DNA of 64,000 nt from CAZYFH01 sp965197395. GTDB taxonomy: Bacteria > Acidobacteriota > Vicinamibacteria > Vicinamibacterales > UBA8438. The notes beneath the pieces were generated by a model, which saw only the letters and a list, made by a program, of their open reading frames with translations, had not been told where the DNA came from and did not search any database. Shown here piece by piece: positions 18,348 to 27,485 of the stretch. The position numbers were made by a program, and so were the translations under genes. The stretch lies in contig CBDANB010000007.1 in NCBI GenBank assembly GCA_965197395.1, forward strand, positions 930,001 through 994,000. Reading direction: 5' to 3'. Position 1 is the first letter of the stretch; each line of letters begins with the position of its first letter.

Positions 18348-19745
18348 GTGCGCCACACAAAGATCGTCGCGACCATCGGACCAGCAACCGAAGCCGATTC
18401 CGAGATCGACGCGCTGCTGGCTGCCGGCGTCGACGTGTTTCGCATCAACTTCTCGCACGGAACGCGCGAGGGGCATCGACGGATGTGGGAGCGCGTGCGC
18501 GCGCGGGCGGCGCGCGCCGGGCGCATCGTGGCGGTGCTGCAAGATCTCGCGGGCCCGAAAATCCGGATTGGCGCGCTGGCCGACGGTCCGAGCGTCGATG
18601 TCGCGACTGGGGCCACGCTCCGCATTGCCACCGGTGAATTCCTCGGGAGCGCGGACCGAGTCTCGACCACCTTTGCACCTCTGGCCAATGCGGTCAGCCC
18701 CGGCGACGAGCTCATGCTCGATGACGGACGGATCGCGCTCCGGGTCGTCGAGAGCAACGGCTCCGAGATCGTGACACGCGTCGAGCACGGGGGCGCGCTC
18801 GGCGCGCGCAAGGGCATCAGCGCGCGGGGCGTCGACTTCCCGCTGTCGGCGTTGACGGAGCGGGACGTCGCCGACCTCGAGTACGGACTCACGCTCGGTG
18901 TCGACTTCGTGGGCCTGAGCTTCGTGCAGACCGGGGACGATCTCCGGCGCGCGCGCGAGGTCGCCCACCGCGCCGGCGTCACCGATGTGGCGCTCATCGC
19001 GAAGATCGAGCGCCCCCAGGCGGTCGACCGCTTCGACGACATTCTCGATGCCGCCGATGGCGTCATGGTGGCGCGCGGCGACCTTGGACTCGAGATCCCC
19101 CTCGAACAGGTGCCGCGCGTGCAGAAAGACCTCACGCGTCGCGCGCGGGCGGCAGCGGTACCGGTGATCGTCGCCACGGAGGTGCTCGATACGATGCGCC
19201 GCGCGCCGCGGCCCACGCGCGCGGAGGTAAGCGACGCCGCCAACGCGGTCGGCGACGGCGTCGATGCGATCATGTTGTCTGGCGAGACGGCGGTCGGGTC
19301 GTATCCGGCGCTGGCCGTTCAGACCCTAGACGAGGTGATCCGCGACGCGGAGCGATCGCCGCCGAGCGTCGCGGTTGGAGGCGAGGTCGGCCATCGGCAC
19401 GGTCGGGCGTTGTGCGAGGCGGCGGTGAAGCTGGCGGCGACTGCCGAGGCCTCGGCCATTGTCGCCGTCACTCGGAGTGGCGCGACCGCGAGGCAGCTCG
19501 CGGCACTGCGCCCCCACATCCCGATTCACGCGGTCACCGACCAGACGGCCGTGGCCCGGCGGCTCGCCCTGGTTCGTGGTGTTGGTCCAATCGTGGTCGC
19601 GACGGAGCAGCTGGCGACGAGCGCTCTCAAGCAGGAGCTCGTCGCGCTTGGCACGGTGTCCGCCGGCGAGGCGGTCGCGTTCGTTCGTGTGCACGACGAG
19701 CTGGCGCGTGCCGACGCCAACTTCGTCGAGCTGCAGCGGTTTTGA
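18348..19745 (+). CDS. pyk: pyruvate kinase
   Basis: A 465-residue glycolytic enzyme that makes pyruvate and ATP from phosphoenolpyruvate and ADP. Characteristic motifs are the N-terminal TKIVATIGPAT, RINFSHG, DLAGPKIRIG, the catalytic lysine region ALIAKIERPQAV, MVARGDLGLEIP and the SGETAVGSYP loop. The C-terminal domain is present, so length is normal. The start is GTG 18348. VATEVLDTM replaces the usual VATQMLESM, a mild variation. Housekeeping gene with no sign of damage. Confidence 0.96.
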   Translation: MRHTKIVATIGPATEADSEIDALLAAGVDVFRINFSHGTREGHRRMWERVRARAARAGRIVAVLQDLAGPKIRIGALADGPSVDVATGATLRIATGEFLGSADRVSTTFAPLANAVSPGDELMLDDGRIALRVVESNGSEIVTRVEHGGALGARKGISARGVDFPLSALTERDVADLEYGLTLGVDFVGLSFVQTGDDLRRAREVAHRAGVTDVALIAKIERPQAVDRFDDILDAADGVMVARGDLGLEIPLEQVPRVQKDLTRRARAAAVPVIVATEVLDTMRRAPRPTRAEVSDAANAVGDGVDAIMLSGETAVGSYPALAVQTLDEVIRDAERSPPSVAVGGEVGHRHGRALCEAAVKLAATAEASAIVAVTRSGATARQLAALRPHIPIHAVTDQTAVARRLALVRGVGPIVVATEQLATSALKQELVALGTVSAGEAVAFVRVHDELARADANFVELQRF

Positions 19746-19752
19746 CAACCCG

Positions 19753-20225
19753 TCAGTCCGGCAGCGCGAACACAAAGAGCGCGTTGCCCGTCTCAGGAGT
19801 GAAGATCTCCGGGCTGAGACTCGCCGTGAGCCCGCGAAGCAGACCGAGCCCGGTTGGCACCGCGACATACTGTCTCCCGTCGATCGCATAGGTGATCGTG
19901 TAACCGTGCGCGGCATGGCCGAGGCGGGTCTCCCACCGCACGTCGCCGGTCTCGACGTCGAACGCCCGGAAGTACCGGTCGGCATCGCCGACGAACACCA
20001 GCCCGCTTGCCGTGGTGACCGCCGAGGTCAGGAATGGCGCCCGCTGCTCGCGGCTCCACCGCTCTTCCAATGTGCGGACGTCGACTCACCCCACACACTG
20101 GTAAAGGCCACACCGCTTAGGGCCGGGCCGTGCGCGCCCCCCTGGAGCCTGGGACCGTGACACTCGGCGCAGGCCTGCTGATAGGCAGCTCGCCCATTGG
20201 ACGGCTGCTCGGCCGATGCCTGTCG
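19753..20225 (-). pseudogene. remnant of a quinoprotein with cytochrome c domain
   Basis: From the upstream side (20225 downward) the minus strand encodes a cytochrome c segment with CAECH (AAYQQACAECHGPRLQGGA). At about 20085-20060 the frame changes, and what follows is only the last 105 residues of a PQQ beta-propeller (GLVFVGDADRYFRAFDVETG, ending NALFVFALPD). A complete enzyme would have a propeller of more than 500 residues, so most of it has been deleted. It is a non-functional relic of a PQQ-dependent dehydrogenase related to the gene at 30546-32695. Confidence 0.78.
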
Positions 20226-20236
20226 GATCGAGTGGT

Positions 20237-21421
20237 CTACACCATTGCCTCATCGTGAAACGGTGCGCCGCGCGCGAAGCGCCCGGGGTCGAACGGCGCA
20301 AGGTCGAAGCTCGTCGTCCGGTCGTGTCGAACGAGCTCCGCCATCGCTGCGCCGACCGCCGGCGCCATCATGAGGCCGTGACCGCTGAAGCCGTTCGCGA
20401 CGTAGAACCGGGCCAGGTCGGGGTGCTCGCCGAGCACCGGGTTGTGGTCCGGCGTCATCTCGTAGAGTCCCGCCCAGCCGTCGAGGAGCTCGGCCTCCTC
20501 GAGCGCGGGCAGTCGCGCAACCAGCGGCGGCCGAAACTCGCGGTCCCATCGGCTCATGTCACACACGAAGTTCTCGCCCGGCGGCTCGTCGAGCTTCGTG
20601 CGGGCCACGATGATGCGGTCGCGGACGGACGTCTCGTCTGGGTCCTCGTGGCGCCAGTGGACACCCGTCGGGTCGATCACGACCGGAAAGCGGTATGGCC
20701 AGGTCCGCGGCAGCGCGCAGCGAAACAGCTGCTGGCGTACCGGCTCCACCGGCACCGTGACGCCGGCGCACGTCGCGACGGTGGCCGCGTAGGGTCCCGC
20801 GGCGTTCACGACGGCGCCGGCGTCGATGACCTCGCCGGTCTTGAGTCTCACGCCGCTTGCCTCATCCCGTTTTCGCACGACCTCGGCGACGGCGCCGCTC
20901 ACGTAGGCCGCGCCGGCGGCCTGGGCCGCGTGCCGGAACCCGGCGAGCACCGCGCGCGGGTCGGCGTAGCCGTCATCCGGGCCGAAGACCCCGAAGCGGA
21001 TATCGTCGAGGACGAGGTCCGGGAGGCGGCGCCGGATCGCGTCCACCGCCAGTCTGTCGACCCGGGCGCCCAGCTCGCGCTGCCGCTCGACGCGCTCCTC
21101 AAAGCGCGTGGCGAGCGCGTCGTTGACGAGAAACAGGTAACCGCGTTGTCGGAACCGCGCGCGCGGCTCGTGACCTGGCACGCGCAGCGCCTGGTCGAAG
21201 TCTTGATAGAACCGCACGCTGTGCTGGGCGAGCGCGACGTTGGGCGCCGAGCTGAACTGCTGCCTGATCCCGCCCATAGCCAGCAACGACGACGCACGTC
21301 GATACGACGGATCGCGCTCGACGACGGTCACCACCGACTGACGACGGTCGCGGCATAGGTGAAGGGCGATGCTCGACCCGATGACACCACCGCCGACGAT
21401 GACGACCCGGTTGGCTGGCAT
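20237..21421 (-). CDS. FAD-dependent amine/amino-acid oxidoreductase (DAO family)
   Basis: A 394-residue flavoprotein. The Rossmann motif VVIVGGGVIGSSIALHL lies at residues 5-21. The SSLLAMGGIRQQF segment binds FAD, and the C-terminal ANGFSGHGLMMAPAVG closes the FAD site, as in sarcosine oxidase and FOXRED1 relatives. It probably oxidises a secondary amine or D/N-methyl amino acid; the substrate is unknown. The start is ATG 21421. It is the last gene of a minus-strand run with the SRPBCC, DinB, NamZ and Dam genes, although spacing (33 bp) does not prove an operon. Confidence 0.88.
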   Translation of the reverse strand: MPANRVVIVGGGVIGSSIALHLCRDRRQSVVTVVERDPSYRRASSLLAMGGIRQQFSSAPNVALAQHSVRFYQDFDQALRVPGHEPRARFRQRGYLFLVNDALATRFEERVERQRELGARVDRLAVDAIRRRLPDLVLDDIRFGVFGPDDGYADPRAVLAGFRHAAQAAGAAYVSGAVAEVVRKRDEASGVRLKTGEVIDAGAVVNAAGPYAATVATCAGVTVPVEPVRQQLFRCALPRTWPYRFPVVIDPTGVHWRHEDPDETSVRDRIIVARTKLDEPPGENFVCDMSRWDREFRPPLVARLPALEEAELLDGWAGLYEMTPDHNPVLGEHPDLARFYVANGFSGHGLMMAPAVGAAMAELVRHDRTTSFDLAPFDPGRFARGAPFHDEAMV

Positions 21422-21454
21422 GCAGGTTCCGAGCGGGCGATGGATGGCGGACGA

Positions 21455-21967
21455 TCACACGCGCGGGGCGATACCACGAAGCGGCAGCCGAGGCTCGGCG
21501 CCCTGCTCGAGATACTGCTTCAACGACGCGAGCGAATCCACCCACCCCGCTTCGATGATGTCGTAGTACCGCTGCCATCGCGCGCTGTCTTGCGCTCCGC
21601 TTTGCCGTACTTCGAGGCGCGTGGCAGGACCGTCGATCCGGCAGCTGATCTCGAGCGCCATCGGCCCAATCGGATCGCTTTCGGGCGGCAGCCAGTAGGC
21701 GTCTGCGAGGAAGAACTCCCGTCCGTGGCGAAACTCCATCACCGTGCCATAGAACACGCCGCCCAGTGTGCCAAGGACATCATCCTGAAACGGCGTGGTG
21801 TCCCACTCAATGGCGTAGATGCCCAGCGGGCGTGGGGTCGTGACCGAGCGCACGGCGTGCCACCAGATGGCCAGGGCGACCGGATCGAAGAACGCGGCGA
21901 GCACCTGGGTCGGAGCCGCGGTGATCACGACGGAGTGGTCGAACTGCAGTCCTTGAGCCTGCGCCAT
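21455..21967 (-). CDS. SRPBCC/AHSA1-like domain protein
   Basis: A 170-residue single-domain protein of the START/SRPBCC superfamily. It opens with the typical FDHSVVITAAPTQVLAAFFD strand-helix and WW dipeptide (LAIWWHAVRS) and ends with a long helix (RYYDIIEAGWVDSLASLKQYL). The fold binds hydrophobic ligands or Hsp90 partners, but nothing here gives the ligand. The start is ATG 21967. The longer open frame upstream overlaps dinB and is not coding. Confidence 0.78.
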   Translation of the reverse strand: MAQAQGLQFDHSVVITAAPTQVLAAFFDPVALAIWWHAVRSVTTPRPLGIYAIEWDTTPFQDDVLGTLGGVFYGTVMEFRHGREFFLADAYWLPPESDPIGPMALEISCRIDGPATRLEVRQSGAQDSARWQRYYDIIEAGWVDSLASLKQYLEQGAEPRLPLRGIAPRV

Positions 21968-22001
21968 CGGAGCCCCGTCGCGGCGGGTCACGCGAATCGT
22001 A

Positions 22002-22475
22002 TCACCGCGCGGCGGACGCGCGCGCCCGCGTGATCTGGTCCGCGTGATCGTGCGCATGCGCCGCGTAGATCCGGAGCCAGTCCTCGACCGTATAGCGCGC
22101 GTGCTCGGGGTGCGACCCCGCTCGCTGCCAGTCGGCGTCGTCCAGACGTTCGAGGACCTCGGCGGTCGTGACCCGCGCCAGCCGGAACGCCTCGAGCGAC
22201 GCGGCGATCGGCCGGTCGTAATGCAACCGCTCCGCGAAGACCTCCTGGTCATACGCCTGAATCGCAGGGCGGTCGAGCGTGACGAGCCTCCGCACCCGGA
22301 TCGCGCTGGTCATCTCGCTGTCGGCAAGGTGATGGACGATCTGCCGCGCCGACCATTTCCCCGGCGCCGGGTGGGCATCGAGCTCGGCGTCAGTGGCGCC
22401 GGCAAGGGCGTTGGCCACGACACGGGGTCCGTCCGTGTAGCGGTCGATGAGCTGTCGTCGAACGGTGTCGTCCAT
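22002..22475 (-). CDS. DinB family protein
   Basis: A 157-residue four-helix-bundle protein of the DinB/YfiT superfamily. The metal-binding histidines are seen as HHLADSE near residue 48 and YAAHAHDHADQI near the C-terminus, where HDHxxQ is characteristic. Members include thiol S-transferases such as bacillithiol transferase; the activity of this one is unknown. The start is ATG 22475. Confidence 0.88.
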   Translation of the reverse strand: MDDTVRRQLIDRYTDGPRVVANALAGATDAELDAHPAPGKWSARQIVHHLADSEMTSAIRVRRLVTLDRPAIQAYDQEVFAERLHYDRPIAASLEAFRLARVTTAEVLERLDDADWQRAGSHPEHARYTVEDWLRIYAAHAHDHADQITRARASAAR

Positions 22476-22507
22476 CTGTGATCTCCGGTGTCGTCTGGCG
22501 TGTCACG

Positions 22508-23671
22508 TCAGTACAGCACATGGCGGCGCCGGATCGATTCGAAGGCCGCGAGCTCCTGTTCCCAGCTCCCCGCGATCTCGGCCGGGGCGATCTCGTCGTC
22601 GATCTGTGTGCGCACCTGTTCCGACCCGGACAGGATGTCGATCGGGCGTTTCTCTCGCTCGTATTCGTACGGCGGCTCACGCCACGCGAACGCGTCGGCG
22701 CGCTGCTCACGGCACGCCGCGATCAGAGCGATCGCCGTCAGCACTGGCCGGAAGACCTTCCGGTCGGTCACGTGGAGCTGGCAGCCACCGCAGGTCTGCC
22801 CGGTGTGCTTCTGGAAGGCCGGCTCGAACGTGACCGCGCGTGCGCTGACGCCAGGCAGCGACTGGTCGTTCAAGCGGGTCGCCAGCCGAACTCCGTCGAT
22901 CCACGGCGCGCCGGCCAGCTCGAACGGCCGCGTCGTGCCGCGTCCTTCCGAGAGGTTCGTCCCCTCGAGCAGCACGCAGCCCGGATAGACGATGGCGCCG
23001 TCGAGCGTCGGCAGGTTGGGTGACGGCATCACCCACGGACAGCCGGTGTCGTCGTGATACATGTCGCGCGACCACCCGTCCATCGCGACGATCTCGAGGT
23101 CCGCGCCGATGGCGAAGTGCTCGTTGAACAGGCGGGCAAGCTCGCCCATCGTCATGCCGTGGCGGAGGGGGATCGGGAACTGACCGACGAACGAGGCAAA
23201 CCGGGGATCCAGCACAGGTCCTTCGACGTCCAGGCCGCCGATCGGATTCGGCCGGTCGCAGACGATGACGCCGAGGCCGCTGCGGCGCGCCGCGCGCAGG
23301 CAGTTGGCCATCGTGTAGGCATAGGTGTAGACGCGCGTGCCGACATCGGGCAGATCGATGACGAGCCGGTCGAGGCCGTCGAGCATGTCGGCTGTCGGTT
23401 CGCGGGTGTCGGAGTAGAGGGAGATGATCGGCACGTCGAGACGCGGGTGGCGCGCGTCGGGCGTTTCGATCATGTTGTCCTGGCGGTCGGCATGAAACCC
23501 GTGCTGCGGGCCGAATAACGCAGCCAGCGTGACATCCGGCCGTTCGGCGATGCGGTCGGCGATGTGGCGCAGGTTGCCGTCCACGGAGGCCGGGTTCGAC
23601 AGCAGGCCGACGCGTTGGCCTCGAAGCGCGCCCGAGGCGAGCAGCCGGTCGACGCCGGGGGTCACCGCCAC
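22508..23671 (-). CDS. namZ: NamZ-like exo-beta-N-acetylmuramidase family protein (DUF1343)
   Basis: A protein of about 387 residues covering the full DUF1343 family. Recognisable segments are VGLLSNPASVDGNLRHIAD, LFGPQHGFHADRQDNM, DLPDVGTRVYTYAYTMANCL, VCDRPNPIGG and EGTNLSEGRGTTRPFELAGAP. Characterised NamZ removes terminal MurNAc from peptidoglycan fragments during wall recycling. No signal peptide is seen, so it may act on imported fragments. The GTG at 23671 overlaps the end of the dam gene by about 10 bp, so the two are translationally linked. Confidence 0.87.
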   Translation of the reverse strand: MAVTPGVDRLLASGALRGQRVGLLSNPASVDGNLRHIADRIAERPDVTLAALFGPQHGFHADRQDNMIETPDARHPRLDVPIISLYSDTREPTADMLDGLDRLVIDLPDVGTRVYTYAYTMANCLRAARRSGLGVIVCDRPNPIGGLDVEGPVLDPRFASFVGQFPIPLRHGMTMGELARLFNEHFAIGADLEIVAMDGWSRDMYHDDTGCPWVMPSPNLPTLDGAIVYPGCVLLEGTNLSEGRGTTRPFELAGAPWIDGVRLATRLNDQSLPGVSARAVTFEPAFQKHTGQTCGGCQLHVTDRKVFRPVLTAIALIAACREQRADAFAWREPPYEYEREKRPIDILSGSEQVRTQIDDEIAPAEIAGSWEQELAAFESIRRRHVLY

Positions 23672-24648
23672 GACGGTGTGTCCCGCTGCGCTTGTTCGGG
23701 GATGTTGGTGATGACGTACTCCATCACCGCACCGCGTCGCCGGGCGACGGAGTTGATCGCTCGTCTGGCAGGGACCTTGTGCGCCGCCAGGCCTGCCCGT
23801 TCGGCCGCGGCGTTGCCGTCGTAGAGCGCGGCGACGTCCGGCGCCGTCGAGTTGCTCAAGAGCACCCAGCACCCCCGGTCGGCGAGACGCACGACTGTCT
23901 GTTGGAGTCGCACTTGGTCGTCCCGGGAGAAACCCTGAGGCGTGTAGGACGTAAACCGCGCGGTGGCGCTGAGGGGCGCGTACGGTGGGTCGAAATAGAT
24001 GAAGTCGCCCGGGTCGGCGGAATCGAGCGTCTCTCCGTACGGTGCAGAGCGGACCGACACGCCCGGACGGGAGAGCACCCGTGCCACCTTGCGCAGGTTG
24101 TCCGGGTCGCAGATCTTCGGATTCTTATATCGGCCGAGGGGGACGTTGAACATCCCCTTGGCGTTCAGGCGGAAAAGGCCGTTGAAGCCGGTGCGGTTGA
24201 GATAGATGAGCATCGCCGCCAGGTCCGCGGGGTACGCGCGGGCCCCGTCCCCACCGCCATTGAGAAGCTGCTGTCTCGCCGGGTTGAACGTGCGGTCGCG
24301 CGTCCGGTAGTAGTGCGCGTGCGGATCGCGGGTGTGGGCGGCCGCCAGGCGCCTGAGTCGCGCGATGACCGTCTCGGTCTCGTCTCGGACACGACTGTAA
24401 CAGCCGATGAGGTCGACGTTGCTGTCGGTCAGCCTCGCATGATGTCCGTCCAGGTGACCCGAGGCGACCAAGTCGAAGAAGACGGCGCCGCTCCCGATGA
24501 ACGGCTCGTGGTAAGCGCCGAACGCCGCAGGATAGAACGCCCGCAGCCGTGGCAGCAATTGGCGCTTGCCGCCGGCCCATTTGAGGAACGGTCGGACCGG
24601 CGAGGTCGCGTCGGACGGACCCTCTGTCACGGCTGGTGGCGCAGCCAT
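23662..24648 (-). CDS. dam: DNA adenine N6-methyltransferase (DpnM/Dam class)
   Basis: A 328-residue class D12 methyltransferase. Motif I is FLKWAGGKRQLLP, followed by the NEPF-like segment YHEPFIGSGAVFFDL. Motif IV is FIYFDPPYAPL near residue 220. The family methylates adenine, usually in GATC. No restriction endonuclease lies beside it, so it is an orphan methylase, either regulatory or a remnant of an R-M system. The start is ATG 24648, right upstream of the domain. A GTG at 24651 and the longer frame into the kinase relic are less likely. Confidence 0.9.
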   Translation of the reverse strand: MAAPPAVTEGPSDATSPVRPFLKWAGGKRQLLPRLRAFYPAAFGAYHEPFIGSGAVFFDLVASGHLDGHHARLTDSNVDLIGCYSRVRDETETVIARLRRLAAAHTRDPHAHYYRTRDRTFNPARQQLLNGGGDGARAYPADLAAMLIYLNRTGFNGLFRLNAKGMFNVPLGRYKNPKICDPDNLRKVARVLSRPGVSVRSAPYGETLDSADPGDFIYFDPPYAPLSATARFTSYTPQGFSRDDQVRLQQTVVRLADRGCWVLLSNSTAPDVAALYDGNAAAERAGLAAHKVPARRAINSVARRRGAVMEYVITNIPEQAQRDTPSWR

Positions 24649-24665
24649 CACGGGTGAGCGCTTGG

Positions 24666-25672
24666 TTACCCCCAACGCAGGGCCCTCTCGTCCGACCCGA
24701 TCTTGGTGACTGAGTACCGTCCGAGGGTGGTGCCGCTCGCGAGAGGCATCAGTCGACAGGCACGAGGCGCTTCGGCGTCGGCAGCAAGTACAGCCAGCTC
24801 GGCCAAGCTGTCCACCGGCCCGTGATAGACGGTGAACAGCGTCGCGGCCCCACCGGGAAGGACCTCGGGATCGCGGTGCGCGAAGGCGCTGCTCGACGTG
24901 GCCTCGTCGAGGCTGAGCGACGTAGCGACCTCGGGGACCCCTCCGTTCGCCGACACCTGGAGGAGCCCCCCCTGGAATTGCCCGATGAAGATGACGTCGT
25001 CCTCCCCCCAACTGGCTCCGGCCGCCACGGCTACTTCGCAGAGCATCATCGGCTGCCCCCCGGCGACATATACGCCGCCGTCCCCATGATCACGCCCATC
25101 TGCGTGGCGGCGGCGGTGAGAGTCGGTGACTGACTGGGATCGCTTTCGGGTGTCGTGTTCAGCGCCTTCGCCAACCCGAAGTCCAAGACCTTGACCGTCC
25201 CGTCATCCCGCACCTTGATGTTGGCGGGCTTGAGATCCCGATGGATCACCCCGGCTTCGTGCGCGGCCTCCAGCGCCTCGGTGATCTGTTTCGCGATCGG
25301 CAGCGCGTCTTCGATTGGCATCGCGCCTTGCGCGATGCGGTCGGCTAGCGTCGGGCCTTCGACCAGCTCGAGGACCAGTGCCCTGACCGCCGCCTGGCCT
25401 GAGCCCGTCCCCTCCACGGTCGAAGGCTCCGAATCCTCGATGCCGTGGATCTGGCCGATGTTGGGGTGGTTTAGCGACCCCAGGACCTGTGCTTCGCGCT
25501 GGAACCGGGCGACCCGATCAGGATCGGCGGCGAAGGCGTCGGGCAGGATCCTCAAAGCGACATCGCGGCCGAGTTGGGTGTCGGTGGCGCGATAGACCTG
25601 GCCCATCCCGCCCTCCCCGATGAGGGCGATGACTTCGTAGTGCCCGATGCGGTCGCCGATGTTGAGAGCCAT
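24666..25672 (-). pseudogene. Ser/Thr protein kinase with internal deletion
   Basis: The minus strand encodes a PknB-type N-terminus close to that at 6705-8160 (GEGGMGQVYRATDTQLGRDV, HRDLKPANIK, DFGLAKAL). It ends just after AAYMSPG at about 25046. The next frame picks up the C-terminal part of the propeller (ASWGEDDVIFIGQFQGGLLQ and DPEVLPGGAATLFTV). The C-lobe of the kinase, the membrane segment and most of the propeller, about 350 residues, are missing with a frame change at the junction. A direct deletion seems likely because no foreign DNA lies between the two parts. Confidence 0.82.
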
Positions 25673-26056
25673 CTGTCGTGGCGGCCCAAAGCTCGAGGTC
25701 GGCGGGGCTGATGCCCCGCCCTACGAACGACGCACGGCCGCTCCACCGCGCCTTCGCGCACGTACTACCGAGGCGACGTGGACCGATTATAGAGGCGTGG
25801 CGATGAGCGCACGTTGAGGGCTCGCTCGGGGGGTGGACGTGGCGCACTTTCGATCGGTTTCCGCATTTTTTGCTTGACAGGTTTCTCGAGGGAGGTTGCC
25901 CGTGGTCGAGGTCGCCACCAGAATTACGCTTGGTGAGGGCCTGTCCGCCCATTGGTGGCGTCGAGCCGGAGGATTCGATGCCGACGGTGGATTGGACGAC
26001 GCTCGGCCACCATTCGAGCTCTCAAGCGTTTGAAAAACAAGGGGTTATCATGGATC
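25673..26056. other. intergenic region without recognisable gene
   Basis: This separates the kinase relic from the HNH relic. It contains a REP-like hairpin at 25701-25720 and a consensus-like -35 hexamer TTGACA near 25874, with no clear -10 partner. No open frame here shows coding character. Confidence 0.5.
25701..25720. repeat. REP-like palindrome
   Basis: A perfect hairpin, GGCGGGGC-TGAT-GCCCCGCC, followed by CTACGAA. The loop and the CTACGAA tail match the second hairpin of the palindromic unit at 35265-35312. The two are probably members of the same dispersed repeat family. Confidence 0.55.
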
Positions 26057-26313
26057 ATGATCGACGACGAACCCCTGCCACGAACTCCGTTCGGCGCTTC
26101 CATCCCTCCAGCGGCAACCCGCAGGCTACAGGAGATCGAACAGCTCGGCGACGCGATTGCCGAGCTGTCACCATCCCATCGTCGTCGACCCAGGTCCGCA
26201 GCTCCCGCCTCTCGTATCGTCGCTTCTCATCCTTGGCCTCCCCCGCGGCCGGCTGAGCTTGCCTGGGTTGGGTGGACACCCCACAAGGCGCGAGAATGCG
26301 CCGGGAGGTGTTC

Positions 26314-26610
26314 ATGGCCCAACGGAGACGACGACGATTCACGGTGGAGTTCAAACAGGAAGCGGTCCGGCTGTGCAAGCAGGGTGACCGCAGCATCGGC
26401 CAGGTGGCACGGGAGTTGGACCTGACCGAGTCGGCGTTGCGGCGATGGGTGCAGCAGTACGAGATCGACCACGGCCACAATCCGACCGGCGCGCTGACCA
26501 CCGAGGAACTCGAGGAACTCCGAACGCTGCGCCGCGAAGTGCGCGTCCTGCGAGAGGAGCGAACGATCTTAAAAAAGGCGGCGGCCTTCTTCGCGAAGGA
26601 ACAGGCGTGA
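26314..26610 (+). CDS. IS3-family transposase OrfA, copy 1
   Basis: A 98-residue helix-turn-helix subunit beginning AQRRRRRFTVEFKQEAVRLC. The SIGQVARELDLTESALRRWV helix-turn-helix is followed by a coiled region with EELRTLRREVRVLREERTIL. An A-rich run (cttaaaaaagg, 26568-26578) near the 3' end is a plausible programmed frameshift site. The ATG at 26314 is preferred over the upstream ATG at 26272, which lies close to the terminal repeat. Confidence 0.88.
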   Translation: MAQRRRRRFTVEFKQEAVRLCKQGDRSIGQVARELDLTESALRRWVQQYEIDHGHNPTGALTTEELEELRTLRREVRVLREERTILKKAAAFFAKEQA

Positions 26611-27485
26611 GGTTCGCGTTTGTTCATGCGGAGAAGGCCACCCATGCGGTGCGGTCTCTCTGTCGGGTGCTCCAGGTCACCCGCAGTGGCTACTACGCAT
26701 GGGCGAAGCGCCCGCCGAGCCGACGGCACCGTGAAGACGTCCAGCTGACAGCCCGGATCCGGGCGATCCATGCCGCGAGTCGGGGGACCTACGGAAGCCC
26801 GCGGATCTACGAGCAGCTCAGGCAGGACGGGTTCACCGTTGGCCGGGAGCGAGTCGCCAGACTGCTGCGGGCCATGGGCCTGATCGGCCTGCCCTGCAAG
26901 CGGTTCCGGCGTACCACGGACAGTGCCCACCAACATCCGGTTGCGCCCAACGTGCTCGCCCGTGACTTCGACGCCGCACAGCCGAACGAGCGCTGGAGCA
27001 CCGACATCACCTACCTCTGGACGTGGGAGGGGTGGCTGTATCTTGCCGTCGTGCTCGACCTGTTCTCGCGGCGCGTGGTGGGGTGGGCCATCCAGCCGCA
27101 CCTGCGGGCGGAGCTGGCGCTCGAGGCGTTGCACATGGCGCTGGGGAGGCGCGTCCCAGCGGCCGGCCTCGTCCATCATTCGGACCGAGGGTGCCAGTAT
27201 GCCGCCGACGCGTACCAGCGCGTCCTGCACGACCACCAGATCGTCTGCTCGATGAGTCGGAAGGGCGACTGCTGGGATAACGCCGTCACCGAGAGCTTCT
27301 TCGGGACGCTCAAGACCGAGCTCATCCACCGCCAGCCGTGGTCGACGCGACGCAGGACCAAGGACGCCGTCGCGGAGTACCTCGAGGGCTTCTATAATCC
27401 CCACCGCCTGCACTCGTCCCTGGGATACGTCAGCCCCAACACCTTTGAAAGGAGGCATGCTCGACAGGTGCAGTGTGCAGCATAA
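26607..27485 (+). CDS. IS3-family transposase OrfB, copy 1
   Basis: A 292-residue DDE integrase-core subunit with acids in WSTDITYLW, HHSDRGCQY and TESFFGTLKTEL. The N-terminal HTH_21-like region contains RGTYGSPRIYEQLRQDG. The GTG start overlaps the orfA stop (GTGA). The frame is intact. Confidence 0.92.
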   Translation: MRFAFVHAEKATHAVRSLCRVLQVTRSGYYAWAKRPPSRRHREDVQLTARIRAIHAASRGTYGSPRIYEQLRQDGFTVGRERVARLLRAMGLIGLPCKRFRRTTDSAHQHPVAPNVLARDFDAAQPNERWSTDITYLWTWEGWLYLAVVLDLFSRRVVGWAIQPHLRAELALEALHMALGRRVPAAGLVHHSDRGCQYAADAYQRVLHDHQIVCSMSRKGDCWDNAVTESFFGTLKTELIHRQPWSTRRRTKDAVAEYLEGFYNPHRLHSSLGYVSPNTFERRHARQVQCAA